Shown one piece after another: positions 1 to 10,976 of a stretch of DNA of 64,000 bases. Made by a program: the position numbers and the translations under genes. Each line of letters begins with the position of its first letter. The stretch's first letter is position 1. The stretch is from Cylicocyclus nassatus (taxonomy: Eukaryota; Nematoda; Chromadorea; Rhabditida; Strongylidae). The stretch is from assembly GCA_958299035.1 (NCBI GenBank), contig CATQJL010000001.1, positions 30,111,521 to 30,175,520 of the forward strand, read 5' to 3'. A model generated the notes under the pieces. It was not told the DNA's origin, made no database searches, and saw only the letters and a list, made by a program, of their open reading frames with translations.

Positions 1-1065
1 TTTTTTTTGAATTTTCAGGCATACTTCGGACCAACAAACTCGATTCCCGTAGGCGACACAAATTTTTGCGCGGAGAGAAAAATGACATTCTTGAACGACA
101 ATAGATGTTTTCGACTAAGAAGCTTACTTCCTACCTCATCCACAGTTTTTCCTGCGAAAAAAACCGCTTGAGCGCCGTCCAGAACGACATCAAAAACGTG
201 CATGAGCACGGTAGTCTGAAAATTCGTAACTAATGCCAGGAAAAGACTGAGAGGCTGCAAAGCACAAGTTCCGTAGCATTGTGCCCATACTATCCATATA
301 AAAAGTTTCATCCCTTGAGGAGCAGTAAGCTCGAAAAAATTTAGATGCGACTCTCACAAATTTAGATGCGATCCTAAAAAGCAAAAACTGGGATTTTTGA
401 GCTTAAAATTTTGTAACTTACCAGAGAAGTTATAAAACAGCCTGCAATTTTTATGAGGGAAAGTAGGAGGATGGCCTCATATTACATCAGAATTGCAGCC
501 AAGCTTCAATAGCTCCGAAGAAATTTAGATGCGACCCAGGTACGACCCCCCCTTTCCTGACTTTTTGCTACCATACATAAAATCATAAGAAAATCCACAG
601 TTTACAAAATAACACCAAATATTGCACTGATATAGCAGAGCATCTCCAAAGTACAGATAAATTATATGGACCCGTGAAAAGCATTACAAAAAGACTTAGA
701 AATTTATGATGGTCACAGCTGGTAAAGATATTCTTTTGTCGAGTGTGTGAGACCTCAGGAGGGCTTCAGAAGCAAGATTTCTAGGGCAATCGGTACAATT
801 GGCATTTTTATCAAATCATACATCCTTCAAAAGTGTTTTGACTTCTTGTAAATGTTTTTTTTTGAGAATTTCTACAAATTTTTTTATCTTTTTCATTCTA
901 ATTTCCACTTTTTTAAATAGATTTATTATAAAGAACATGACTGCTTTTTGATTCCCTTTTAAGCTTACAATTAGAGCATTTTAGGCTAGCTACCTTCTCT
1001 TACGACCCCCCCCCCACCTTAGGTACCTTCTTTACGACCCCCCGTTGCGACAGTCGCATCACAAG
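1..1065. other. AT-rich intergenic sequence, no gene seen
   Basis: No open frame with convincing splice sites was found on either strand. The phrase TTTAGATGCGA recurs three times near 340, 360 and 522, and C-rich runs follow TACGA near 543, 1003 and 1034. This suggests remnants of an unclassified repeat, but no termini or target duplication could be fixed. Confidence 0.5.
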
Positions 1066-1289
1066 CTTGACCGTGCTTGCCCGGCTCCGCCCGGCCCTGT
1101 CAATGCTGTGATTAAGGTCTTATCCCTATCCCTGTAGAACCCTTCATTCTGCCCACTTCTACATGCAATTTCCTATTCCCGCTGTGTTAGTAATTAGCAT
1201 GCCCACCTACCTCCCTCAACAACCCCCAGCCCCGTAGCTCAAACTTTGTAAAAAAAAAAGTAATAAAACCGGTAAAAGTAAGGATAAAT

Positions 1290-1345
1290 CCTAAAACTGA
1301 TGGCGCTATTCGGCTATCCGGCCCCGAAATGTTTTTGTGATGGAT
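1290..1345. repeat. Left arm of a ~55-bp inverted repeat
   Basis: The sequence around GCGCTATTCGGCTATCCGG with a following TTTTTGTGATGG is found inverted at about 2658-2713. The arms bracket 1.3 kb inside the Helitron-like element and may mark an older insertion or a duplicated minisatellite end. Confidence 0.6.
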
Positions 1346-2427
1346 CTTGCTCAAAGTCGGTACATGGGGATCATTAGAGCCGCTGATGACGAATATCGTA
1401 GTCATTTCGCGCGATAGCGCCATTTTCTGGGTTTATATTGGGTACACATAAGAAGCTAAAATCATGGATTTCGCTGAAAGTTTGAGGGGGACTAATTGAC
1501 ATGCTGATTACGAATATCACACTCCTTCGGCATTTTGAGGCGATTTCATTGAGTTATGGTAGGTATACTGCAGAGGGGCGAAATCTCAGTTTGGCTGAAA
1601 CTCGGTCTAGAGAGATTCGACCTTCTGACCACGTTTCAAATCTCTCGTTGCGTTTTGAGACCTTTTCGCAGAGTTAAGGTACATGGCAGCGGGTAAAAAT
1701 CATGAGCCTGCCTGAAACCTTGGCAAAAAATTACCTAAAGTGCTGTTTCAAAAATATTCGTTGGTATAAAAGCTTCCCACGACCGTAATGCTTTCCTTTA
1801 TAGGACCACTGCCGCGCGCGGGCGGCTTTTGCTTAAGCAAGAACAGGGGGAGGGAGATTTGCCGCGTGCGTTACGCGTTGGGACAGGTTATCAGGATGGC
1901 GCTGGAGACCGCCATGCAAAACGACCGTTTCCCCATCTCTTGAATATCTGAGATCTAAATTAGCCCGAAAGCGAAAAAGTGTCCATTCAAACCCTGCAAC
2001 TCACCATAACTTCACTATTGCGTTATGACAACGAGCAAGCATCATATTCATAAGCGATATACTTGTGAACCGCTACAGGTAAGGTTTTGAGCAAATCTGA
2101 AACTTCGACCTATCTACACCCACCGCAACCAAAGAAAATGCACTATCCTGCGAAATCAGCATGATATTCATGTTAAGCGCGCTAAATGACCACCCCAGAC
2201 GAAGTTTAAAGCAAATCTATGTTTTCGACCCCATGCCATATAACCACCGCAACTCTATGAAAAAATCCCAATATGCAGAGAGAGCTGATATTCGTAATTA
2301 GCATGTCGAATGAGTTATATAGACCGAACTCCAGCCGAAATGATTTTGACTTCCTACCATACACCTATCGTAACCACACGGGAAGACGTTCTGCGGAGAA
2401 AATGTGATATCTGTAATCAGCACGTAA

Positions 2428-2635
2428 AGGGCCGGGCATATTTCACGCGATTTTAGTCGCGACGCGATTTGGCAATTCGCCCAGAAGTCTTCGGATCCAT
2501 AGTGTGTATAACTTACGTAAACTGATGAAATCCCTATTTTCTGTACATTTATAATGTGGTTACAATGAGTGATGGACACCTGGAATATTGCCAAATCGCG
2601 TCGCGATTGAAATCGCTTGAAGTATGCCCGGCCCT
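2428..2635. mobile_element. PIF/Harbinger-type MITE, 208 bp, TAA target duplication
   Basis: The ends are inverted repeats of about 45 bp that start AGGGCCGGGCAT and continue with GCGATTT and TCGCGACGCGATTTGGCAAT-like sequence. TAA flanks both sides (2425-2427 and 2636-2638). A 3-bp TWA duplication with a GGGCC-rich terminus is the pattern of PIF/Harbinger MITEs. It has no coding capacity and is nested within the Helitron-like element. Confidence 0.65.
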
Positions 2636-2734
2636 TAAGATACCCTTAAACACGATGTTTGAGCAAGCTCTAACACAAAAAGATTTTGGGACCCGGATAG
2701 CCGAATAGCGCTAAACTAATATCGAACTCGTAAT

Positions 2735-3050
2735 CAGCATGCTCGATTACCCCCCTGTGCCAAGTCTCAGCCCCGTAGCTCAAACGCTGCAAAAAAATCG
2801 ATAAAATCGATAAAAGTAATCGATAATCCTGGAAACTTATACTGTATTCGGAAAATCCCCATGCTCGATTACCCCACTGTGCAAACTCCCTGCCCCGTAG
2901 GCCAAACTTTACAAAAAAATCGATAAAATAGATAAAAGAATCGATAATCCTGAGAACTAACATTGTATTCGGAAACCCCATGCTCGATTACCCCCTGTGC
3001 CAACTCCCAGCCCCGTAGGTGAACTCTCAAAAAATCGATATCGATCGATG
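2735..3050. repeat. ~120-bp minisatellite, about 2.5 units
   Basis: The unit contains CATGCTCGATTACCCC, then GCCCCGTAG, then AAAAAATCGATAAAAT. It repeats at about 2736, 2859 and 2977. The same unit, in reverse orientation and about four times, forms 7190-7640 inside a related element. Confidence 0.7.
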
Positions 3051-3194
3051 GCGAAAAGTAGCCTATGACGCCCGCCGGGGCCCGAAGTGTATGTATGCCA
3101 AGTTTGGTCCGGATCGGTTCAGAAATGGAATTTTCTATTCGGAACATACGTACAGACAGACAAACATACAGACAAACAGACATTCAGCTTTATA

Positions 3195-4162
3195 TTAGGT
3201 TGTCCCGAAAGTTTTGTCCGTTTTTTCAACCTATCATAAAAACACGTGGAGCGAAGATAGAGAAACGCTTCAAGCATTACCCGACGCACCTTTTCCTCTT
3301 CTTTTTAACTGTCATGCAATCATGTCGATTACTCTTTTGCTTACTGAGATAAGGGCCCAAATTTCGAACCCGTGGTTTTTACTATGTCCAAGTTTGGCAA
3401 TTTTCCACAATCTTCATTTTCAACTTTTGAAAGTCCTTTGATAGTTTGATCTTGAAAATTTTTTAGAATTATTCTTCTGATGCTATCAAATTCCACTTTT
3501 GGTGATGTCATGAACCATAGAACATAAAACGGCGCACAACTAAGGTGTCATTCGATGCAGCTTTTTCTCCTCTTTCCAGTGAGTGTATTTTTCCTCCAAT
3601 TTGTGGGTGTCTTTAGCGACAAAATTTCCATAATTATTGAATTTGACCCCGCCCCAGCGTGTACCGTAAAATGCGAAATCTTATATTTCGAAGCGGTAAA
3701 CGCTCAGTTGCTTCGTAAAAATAGTGAATAATCGTAATTGATCTTTGAAAGCTTCAAAATCCGATGATTTGTTAGTGTTCGAGGCGTTTCTGTATTTTGG
3801 GACTTCCCAAAAGTGAAGACTTTTGGAAAAATTATCTTAAAAAATAGTGAAATGCCAGCTGGACAAGCCAAAAAATTGCATTGCATTGTCCTTTGTTTAC
3901 TCTATCTGAGCGCTATCAAAGGACTTCCAAAAGTTGAAAATGAAGATTGTGAAAAATTGCCAAACTTGGACATAGTAAAAACCACGGGTTCGAAATTTTG
4001 GCCCTTATCTCAGTAAGCAAAAGAGTAATCGACATGGGTGCATGACAGTTAAAAAGGGGAGGAAAAGGTGCCTCGGGTAGCGCTTGAAACGTTTCTCTAT
4101 CTTCGCTCCACGTGTTTTTATGATAGGTTGAAAAAACGGACAAAACTTTCGGGACAACCTAA
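3195..4162. mobile_element. Mariner-type foldback element, 968 bp, ~245-bp TIRs
   Basis: The ends start TTAGGTTGTCCCGAAAG and are flanked by TA (3193-3194 and 4163-4164). The terminal inverted repeats extend about 245 bp (to about 3441 on the left, from about 3915 on the right) with only a few mismatches. The 470-bp centre encodes no transposase, so it is non-autonomous. It interrupts the TATATA of the Helitron-like start: the left flank ends in CAGCTTTATA and the right flank resumes TATAAGA, so removing one TA restores the start seen in the copy at 7993. Confidence 0.85.
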
Positions 4163-4171
4163 TATATAAGA

Positions 4172-4516
4172 TGAAGTAATATAAAGAAGCCTGTACGACT
4201 AGTACCTTACACAAACTTTGTACTGCGAACTCATTCAATGAAACAGAAAGTTACACAGCAATACCTAAGACGTGATCCAAACCACTCCAAAAACAAAATG
4301 ATAGAGTATAAATCCGTTTCGTTTCTACCCTTTGACGAAAAACATAAAAAGAGATTCGCCCTCTCCGGAACTCGTCAGCAAGGAGGGAGGGCACTAACCA
4401 TCTCTATATAATAAAGCGCAGCGTATGACTCACCGTATGTGGCCTTCGCCGCATGTGAAGCCCTCCGCCCCCCCCCCCCTGCTATGTACTGGGTGCAGCT
4501 AATGACGTCACCGCAG
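4172..4516. other. No feature recognised
   Basis: Unique-looking sequence with a C homopolymer at about 4469-4481. It ends at a CCGCAG that could be the acceptor for the exon starting at 4517. No earlier exon was found. Confidence 0.4.
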
Positions 4517-4628
4517 CGAGCCTCGCGCATAACTGTCAACAACTTTGACTGCGAAGAATTTCGAAAGCGGTATGCTGATGCTAACATTGTTTTGATCGTT
4601 GACACTCCCCAAACCTATCAGATTCCAA
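4517..4628 (+). CDS. Candidate internal coding exon, product unknown
   Basis: The open frame begins after a CCGCAG acceptor and runs 37 codons to a GTAATT donor at 4629; read through, it meets TGA at 4634. It contains the segments VNNFDCEEFRKRYADANIV and LIVDTPQTYQIP, with the acidic/aromatic composition of a folded protein rather than of random AT-rich DNA. A following acceptor with TTCTTAG at about 4694-4700 could join in phase to a very short end. Family not recognised. It could be a chance frame or a relic, since neither an initiator exon nor expression evidence is available. Confidence 0.35.
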
Positions 4629-6099
4629 GTAATTGAACGCCAGAACGATGATACCACAGCACAATCTCAAAGTTAGTAATTTTTGCGAAGCATTTTCTTA
4701 GTTATCTATCTACCACGTATGATCTGATAAATAATCGATATGCTGTCCCGAAGATTAACGAGGTTCTCGTAACCTCACAGTGACGTAGAGCGATCGATAA
4801 GGAATTCTTTACTATAATTTTGAGGTGAAACAAAATTAGAATGGATTGAAGGTTTGCCAAAGCAGTTATAGTTAGAGAGGCTTAAGTGACTAAAAAGGTA
4901 AGAACATTTTTTGAGACGTCTTGCAATAGGAAGTTCAAGTTTTTTTCAAAGTGTACGTCTGTACGCGGGCGGGCTAACAAAAACTGCCTGTAGTTTGAAA
5001 AATGTTTTTTATTTCGGCGGCGAAATAGAAAATCTTCTGGCGTGAAAGCGCCAGAAGTTGACGTTGTAATCAAACGACAGAAGAGATTATTATTTTTCCA
5101 TAAACATGTCAACCCCCATCTCCTGGAATCGAAAAATCGCTTTCACCCTCAAAATTGAACGTACTTCGACTGCTTGAGTCCTTTTCAAAAATATCACTTG
5201 ATTGTGTTGAGCGCCCGTCAAGCTCTTATATAGGTATGATCAGAACTTACATCAGGAAGCCTTTGTTTTGATTAACTTACTCATGTGAAATCGGCTTTGC
5301 AGACATATTCCTATTATCAGTTTTCACGCGCAGGACAAGGTCGTTTCTAAAACCCATTTTGATGTAGCTGGAACTCACTTGCCTCCCACCAATTCAGTTC
5401 ATATTCAAACCAAAATCCGCGCGATCTTTTAGCTCAACAGTCTGGCGAAGTTGAACACAAAAGATAGAATGCAAAGCTTACGAATAATGCTCGCTACCTT
5501 AGCTGGAACTGTTTTTCTTTGGTTGTGACAGTAAAGAACAAAATTCTTCTTTTGGTTAAGCACCAAAAGCTGACGCTTCAAACAAACGGTGAACAGATGG
5601 TCACAGTGTGATAAACATGTTATACGGAGGGAAATTTTGACTTCAGAAAATCTGCAATTCGACTTCGGCGATGTGGGCACTTTGCAAGAAAATCAAGCAA
5701 TTTGAAGGCCGTGACGGAGAAGCTTTGCAAAAGTGGCCTATTGCTGAGGAGCAGGTGGAGGAGAGGGCAAGATTTGAAACATTCTGCACAAAAGCACCGA
5801 TTTTGGAAAATCTGAGGGAGGGATGAGGGTTGAATGTAGATAACTTTCGCAGTCAGAAGCTCAGCATGCTGGAGGAGTTTTTACATGGTTTCGTAGGAAA
5901 TCACTGAGGAGAGATAAGTAGTAGAGCGGGGAAGGTTGGTGGTTTACGGTCACTCATGCTGGGTATGTATGCATTGTCAGGATATCTTCGCTTTGAAAAC
6001 TCTTAAGGAGGGTTGAAGAGTGTGTTATGCACATTTGCACATTTCAAAAAAAAAGAGAAGCAGCCAGCAATTGTAATTACATTAATACTGTAATTACAA
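4629..6099. other. Mostly unassigned; one perfect short hairpin
   Basis: No supported gene. At about 5034-5057 CTTCTGGCG is followed by CGCCAGAAG, a 9-bp perfect hairpin with a 6-nt loop. An overlapping minus-strand open frame of 76 codons (4882-5112) is not supported by splice sites. The stretch 5690-6000 is purine-rich and weakly resembles 6190-6430, suggesting an old duplication. Confidence 0.35.
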
Positions 6100-6334
6100 T
6101 TGCCTTTCAATAGAAAACACAGTTTCGTTAGAGTCGTTAAGAGTAGCGAGGAAGAAAAGGTGGGGAGGGGAAGAATCATGCAATCTGGCAAAAATTCTGT
6201 TTCTTTTCAAGTCTTCGATATGTCAAAAACTAAGAATGAAATCTGTGGGAATTTTTGCTGGAAGAAATTCAGAGAGGTACGGAATTGTTTCTATATGGCT
6301 TCGTAGAAAGCCATCTGGGAGGAATAAGTAAAGA

Positions 6335-6742
6335 ATGGCTGATAAAAAGTTGAAGGTTTTGATATTGAAAACGGAGACACTTATTAGTTGGATGCGTTCA
6401 CAAGGGCTGTGTATGCATTATTGGGATAAAAAAGTTCGATCTAAAAAGTCAAAAGGTAGGATAAAGGTTGTGGCTTCCACAATCGACGGTAGTCACAATC
6501 ATTCCAATGTGAGTGTTTTAGTAAAGGTTTTTTTGAAAGCAAAACAAGGAACATCCATTAAGGAGAAATCTGAGAGTAGAAGAGTGGAAGGGAATGAAAA
6601 AGGGAAAGAAGGTGGGGAAGGGTTCAAGCGCAATCCGCAAGAAATATTTCGAATTTGTTCAAAAATTTACCCAAAAGCAAGCGTACCGTCGATCCATTTA
6701 GCTGCTCACAGCAGATCTGTGGTTCTAGACACCGCGAGCTAG
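6335..6742 (+). CDS. Lone 135-codon ORF, doubtful
   Basis: This is the longest ATG-initiated frame outside the N gap. The product is very basic (many K and R, start MADKKLKVLILK) with a glycine/glutamate/lysine-rich stretch at residues ~85-105 that comes from a purine-rich DNA tract. No domain, signal peptide or splice context is recognised. The purine bias alone can keep such a frame open, so coding status is uncertain. Confidence 0.2.
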   Translation: MADKKLKVLILKTETLISWMRSQGLCMHYWDKKVRSKKSKGRIKVVASTIDGSHNHSNVSVLVKVFLKAKQGTSIKEKSESRRVEGNEKGKEGGEGFKRNPQEIFRICSKIYPKASVPSIHLAAHSRSVVLDTAS

Positions 6743-6971
6743 CATCATCTTTTCAAAAAGAAGTGCTGACACGTCTTTCTTGCGACTGCTGTATATTGCT
6801 GTCTCTATCTTCGACAAGCAAAGTTGTTAGGGTGCTAAGAATTTGTGTTGTACTCAAATTCTTTGAACGACAAACACTAAGTCTTTCCTTGAACTGTCGC
6901 GGAGCATAAATCAATATTTGTGGCTAGAAAAAACGTTCCACAAAATTACACATATCCCACTCCACACACGC

Positions 6972-7008
6972 CCAGACCAAAGTGCCGCGAAGCGGCACTT
7001 TGGTCTGG
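6972..7008. repeat. Perfect 17-bp-stem palindrome beside a Helitron-like start
   Basis: CCAGACCAAAGTGCCGC, loop GAA, then its exact reverse complement. The TC of the Helitron-like 5' end follows immediately at 7009. It could be the 3' hairpin of an adjoining element or an independent cruciform-forming site. Confidence 0.9.
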
Positions 7009-7743
7009 TCTTATATATAAAGCTGAATGTCTGTTTGTCTGTATGTCTGTATGTCTGTCTGTCTGTCTGTCTGTATGTTCCGAATAGAAAATTCCATTTC
7101 TGGACCGATCCGGACCAAACTTGGCACGCATACACTTCGGGCCCCGGCGGGTGTCATAGGCTACTTTTCGTCATCGATCGACATCGATTTTATTAATTTT
7201 TATCGATTTCTTTTGCTAGTTCACCTACGGGGTTGGGAGTTTGCACAAGGGGGTGATCGAGCATGGGGATTCCGAATACAATATTAGTTTTCAGGATTAT
7301 CGATTACTTTCATCTATTTTATCGATTTTTTTGCAAATGAGCTACGGGGCTGGGATTCGGCACAGGAGGGTAATCGAGCATGCTGATTACGAATACAATA
7401 TTAGTTTTCAACATCATCCATTACTTTTATTGATTTTATCGATTTTTTTGTAAATTTTGACATGCGGGGTTGGGAGTTTGCACAGGGGGTGATCGAGCAT
7501 GCGATTACGAATACTACTAGTTTTTGAAATCATCCGCTACTTTTATCGATTTTATCGGTTTTTTGCGAAGTTTGAGTTACGGGGCTAGAGGTTGGTGAGG
7601 AAGGTAGGTGAGCATACTGATTACTAACACAGCGGAAAAGGGAACTTCACGCAAAAGTGGGCACAGGGAAAGGTTGCACAGGAGTAGGAAATGGAAGCTT
7701 TATCGTTTTGACAGAACCGGGCGGAGCCGGGTAAGCCAGTCAG
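7009..7743 (+). mobile_element. Helitron-like element, non-autonomous
   Basis: Starts TCTTATATATAAAGCTGAATG, followed by a TGTC/TGTATG microsatellite (about 7025-7078), the conserved block ending near 7170, four ~117-bp minisatellite units (7190-7640), and an end with CCGGGCGGAGCCGGG and GTAAGCCAGTCAG. The expected CTAG end is mutated to TCAG, and the base before TC is G rather than A. It has no coding potential. Confidence 0.5.
7190..7640. repeat. ~117-bp minisatellite, about four units
   Basis: GATCGAGCATG-type anchors recur at about 7252, 7370, 7489 and 7604, with the TTTTATCGATTTTTT and GAGCTACGGGGCTGGGA blocks in between. Units have diverged by several percent. Confidence 0.75.
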
Positions 7744-7992
7744 TTGTCTCTAAAAAAGAGATTTCCGGCTACTTGCTAGCGCGTGATGATCTACAGGGCA
7801 GTTCTACCAAAATATGCTTATTAGAGTCTTTCGCGTGTGTTTTGCGCTGCGTTATCCCACTGTGAATACCCGTCCCCACAAAAAATCGGGCAGACCGAAA
7901 ACAGAATAGCAAGGTACAGTCTTTTTCAACCCGAAGTAGGCGAAACATTTCAAGCGGAGCAGCGCGTCTGCACCGCCATTGGCTAAGCGAGA

Positions 7993-8287
7993 TCTTATAT
8001 ATAAAGCTGAATGTCTGTTTGTCTGTATGTCTGTCTGTCTGTATGTCTGTCTGTCTGTACGTATGTTCCGAATAGAAAATTCCATTTCTGAACCGATCCG
8101 GACCAAAGTTGGCACACATACACTTCGGGCCCCGTCGTGTGTCATATGCTACTATCGATCGATGACGAAAAGTAGCCTATGACACTCGCCGGGGCCCGAT
8201 GTGTATGTGTGCCAAGTTTGGTCCGGATCGGTTAAGAAATGGAATTTTCTATTCGGAACATACGACGGAGCCGGGTAAGCCAGCTAG
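7993..8287 (+). mobile_element. Small foldback Helitron, 295 bp
   Basis: Begins with TC at 7993 (preceded by A) and ends with CTAG at 8284-8287 (followed by T), matching Helitron insertion between A and T with a CTRR 3' end. The GC-rich CGGAGCCGGG sits about 10-20 bp before the end. Between 8060 and 8264 the two ~100-bp halves are inverted copies of each other (CGTATGTTCCGAATAG to CTATTCGGAACATACG), so the element folds back almost completely. It has no coding capacity. Confidence 0.65.
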
Positions 8288-8622
8288 TAGATTATAATGA
8301 AGAGGCGCAGACTGCAAAGCGGCGCGAATTGTTGCGAAGCCTACTCCCGCCGGTCCAATTTCAGCCTAAAATGAATTGAAACTTACTGTAGTGTAGCATA
8401 CCAAAAAAGCTTTGACGAGTGAGCAATACGCTTTCTTCAGATTCATATATCATGCATCTGAAGGGAGGCTATGAAGAAAAAAGAAAAAACGCGGATTGTC
8501 AGTTTTTGCGTTTTCTGTCAAACAATTAGTGCGCGTACTATAGAGCAAAAATGATCCGTCTAGATCTCCGTTGGAAAGTGTATTAGTGGAAACTCGCTAA
8601 GTGCGGTACATCATGAAACTAG
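8288..8622. other. No feature recognised
   Basis: AT-rich sequence. A short open stretch at about 8544-8599 (18 codons) follows ACTATAG and may be a coding relic related to the exon at 8623, but the phase does not match. Confidence 0.35.
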
Positions 8623-8751
8623 AGCTTGTCAGAAATAGCTGGACAGAGTCGAGATGAATATGCACTTTTACGCCATAAACGTATCAATCGCGAAATCCCT
8701 TCATCACCTGGCAAGGTCACTTTCATGAATACACCAAACACTATCGGATGA
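8623..8751 (+). CDS. Candidate coding exon or relic, 42 codons
   Basis: An open frame after an AAACTAG acceptor, containing SLSEIAGQSRDEYALLRHKR and ending MNTPNTIG before TGA. A possible donor lies after GGCAAG. Composition is coding-like. No partner exons were found nearby, and a mariner-type element starts 317 bp downstream. It may be a fragment of a decayed gene or transposon protein. Family not recognised. Confidence 0.25.
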   Translation, partial: SLSEIAGQSRDEYALLRHKRINREIPSSPGKVTFMNTPNTIG

Positions 8752-9067
8752 AAAATGGTGATGGGCTTTTGTAAAGGAGTATCTCGCCGCAACACCGCCA
8801 ATACAGTTTTTTAGATTCTTTTTTGAGATTGGGGTTTCGGCAGCTGCACATTTCAACTTATGCAACGTCATGTTAAATTTATGCACCGAATGCTTGCTTA
8901 CTTGTATACTGATAGCCTTCATGTAATGGGCGAGTTCAGCTCAGAAATTTTTATTGTTCGCTGTCCCTCGCTTCACATCCATGACCTTCTTGGCTGTTGC
9001 CGAGGCTGCGTCCACGAGTTTCAGGTGCAAAAATCGTTACTTTTTTTGTTATGCGGACCCATTTTTA

Positions 9068-9851
9068 TTAGGTTGTTTCAAAAAACTCCTTTTTCAAATA
9101 AATCAAGCTGTTTGTGTTTCCCCGAGAAACCTAGGGAATCGTTCGATAGAGCAGATCAAGCTCTACAGAATAGCTACCAAGGATCCACTTAAGCCGCATT
9201 CCGTGGAAAGTTTGAAGCCAAAATCGGAAAAAATTTTGTCATCTGAAAATTGGATTTCTGCGATAAAGAATCTCACAGACCTTCAACTTGGTCATTAGTT
9301 AGTAAGCACATAGTAGTATTCGAATATGAATTTACCGAATATTTTTCCAAGCATAGAAAGCGAGAAACAAGAATTGTCCAAAAATGGCAAACTTCGCCCC
9401 CAGCCCCTCTCACATAGGTCATTGTACTACAAGCCTTACTAACTATAATTTCAAAACTTACCCCTGTACGTGCTCTTATATTCGAGTAATATCAAGTTTT
9501 ACATAAAAAAACCGAAAAAAGTGGCATTATGTCATTTTCAAACCATCTTTTTTTCTCGCTTTTGAGCCCCAAAAAAATCCGCCAAATACATTTTTAGGTA
9601 CTACTACGTGTATACTATACAAAGACCAAGTTGGAAGTCCGTAGAAATTCTCTGAAAGGAGATCCGATTTCCAAGGTAGCTAAAAAAATTTGATTTTTGG
9701 CTTCAAATTTTATTTGATTACGGCTTAGGTGGATCCTTGGTGGTCTTTTTGTAGAGCTTGCTCCGCTCTATCGAATGGTACCTTGAGCTGTTAGGAGAAC
9801 AAGAACAGCTCAGTTTATTTGAAAATGGAGTTTACTTTTGGGACAACCTAA
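9068..9851. mobile_element. Mariner-type non-autonomous element, 784 bp, ~200-bp TIRs
   Basis: The right end reads outward as TTAGGTTGTCCCAAAAG; the left end is TTAGGTTGTTTCAAAA. TA flanks both (9066-9067 and 9852-9853). Arms of about 200 bp include GATAGAGC...GCTCTAC and continue with CCACCAAGGATCCAC. It matches 24201-24996 along its whole length and shares the GATAGAGC block with 62948-63441. No transposase frame is intact. Confidence 0.85.
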
Positions 9852-9853
9852 TA

Positions 9854-10389
9854 TAAAAGGCTCTCGTAACGTTCTTTGGTCACCGAACAGTTTTTCATAG
9901 ACTGCATTCTGCCACATGTTAGGAAAAAATCGACACGTTTTGTCCATTTTGACTTGTATTTCTTTCGAAATCATTTCCGGTGAGCTAAAAGAGCAATTGT
10001 GACCACCTAAAAGCCTTTCAATGTCTAAAATTCATCCCAGAACATCTTAACTGCTTTCAGCTATAATTCGAATTTGTCTTCCTTTTCAAACTCTCCCTCA
10101 CGCGAATTTAGCAGGAGAGAACATAAGTGACTAGCGGCCCTAAGGGCCGATGTAAGTGGGTGGGGGCAGATACAGATACATTAGTATTTCCTTAGTCGAC
10201 TGCATCTAACTATAAACGGTGTTCATATCTCCTGTCTAGAGAAGCTAAATAATTGAACAATCTTCGCAGGTAAAGACAAAAAAACCTGATCCTTCCTTCT
10301 AAGTACCACCACCAGAATTCATTTATTTAATACAGCTTGTTTCGTTGCTTATCAAACAACGTAATGGCTTCCTCAAAAGGCTGACCAAT
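9854..10389. other. No feature recognised
   Basis: AT-rich sequence with no supportable exon or repeat terminus. Confidence 0.4.
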
Positions 10390-10976
10390 GCAAATGCATG
10401 CTGAGTCTTCATTCCGGGAGCAAGCGCAAAATAAAGGACTCTAAAGATGATTGGCCGTTGAAAATCAAACAATAGAGGAAAAGACCCAGGGTTTGAAAGC
10501 AAAAGCTGAGGTGATTGGAGGCCGTGAGCAATGTGGCGTAACTCCGTGCAAATCAAGGTTTTCACTGCTTTGTAAAAAAAAGTGTGGGGAAAACAAAACT
10601 TTTGGCTCCAAAAATTGGTCAGCCACAGAGAGTCTAAGGGATTTGAACTAGCGAGACCACAGATTTCATGCTGGGTCTTCACTCCGGGAGCAAAGGCATA
10701 TTCTGTGGCAAAATTTTGTCGAAATCAAGGTTTTCACCGTTCTTCATAGAAATTGTGGGGGAAAACAAAACTTTTCGCTCCAAAAACTGGTCAGCCACGG
10801 AGAGAACCTAAAGGATTTCAACCAGCGAGATCATAGCTTTCATGCTGGGTCTTCACTCCGGGAGCAAAGGCATTTTCTGTAACAAAAATTCTGTCGAAAT
10901 CGAGGTTTTACCGTTTTTCATGGAAATTGTGGGGAAAACAAAACTTTTCGCTCCAGAAACTGGTCATGCACAGAGA
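10390..10976. repeat. Diverged tandem repeat, about three units
   Basis: The unit is CATGCTGGGTCTTCACTCC-GGGAGCAAAGGCAT, then GTCGAAATCAAGGTTTT, then GTGGGGAAAACAAAACTTTT, then CTCCAAAAACTGGTCA. Complete units start near 10660 and 10832 (period ~171), and a degenerate one starts near 10390 with an insertion. Short ORFs here only reflect the repeat. Confidence 0.7.

Larger units (their letters stand above)
1066..4171 (-). mobile_element. Helitron-like element, with nested insertions
   Basis: Read on the minus strand this starts TCTTATATATAAAGCTGAATG at 4171 (after removal of the nested mariner). It then shows a TGTCTG-rich tract, the block around 3070-3155 (rich in CCGGACC and TTCGGGCCCC), ~120-bp minisatellite units, and an end near 1066 with CCGGGCGGAGCCGGG. 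Two other copies in the window (7009-7743, 7993-8287) share the start and the GC-rich 3' hairpin. The base before TC on the minus strand is A, as expected for a Helitron A|T target. No Rep/helicase ORF is visible, so it is non-autonomous. The 3' boundary is degraded and approximate. The internal segment 1345-2658 is not shared with the other copies, so the element may be composite. Confidence 0.45.

Noticed and set aside
3065..3200. ORFs over the TGTCTG microsatellite tracts here and at 7020-7080 and 8010-8060
   Set aside because: They are translations of microsatellite DNA inside non-autonomous transposons.
4882..5112. Minus-strand 76-codon frame
   Set aside because: It spans a perfect DNA hairpin and has no supported start or splice sites.
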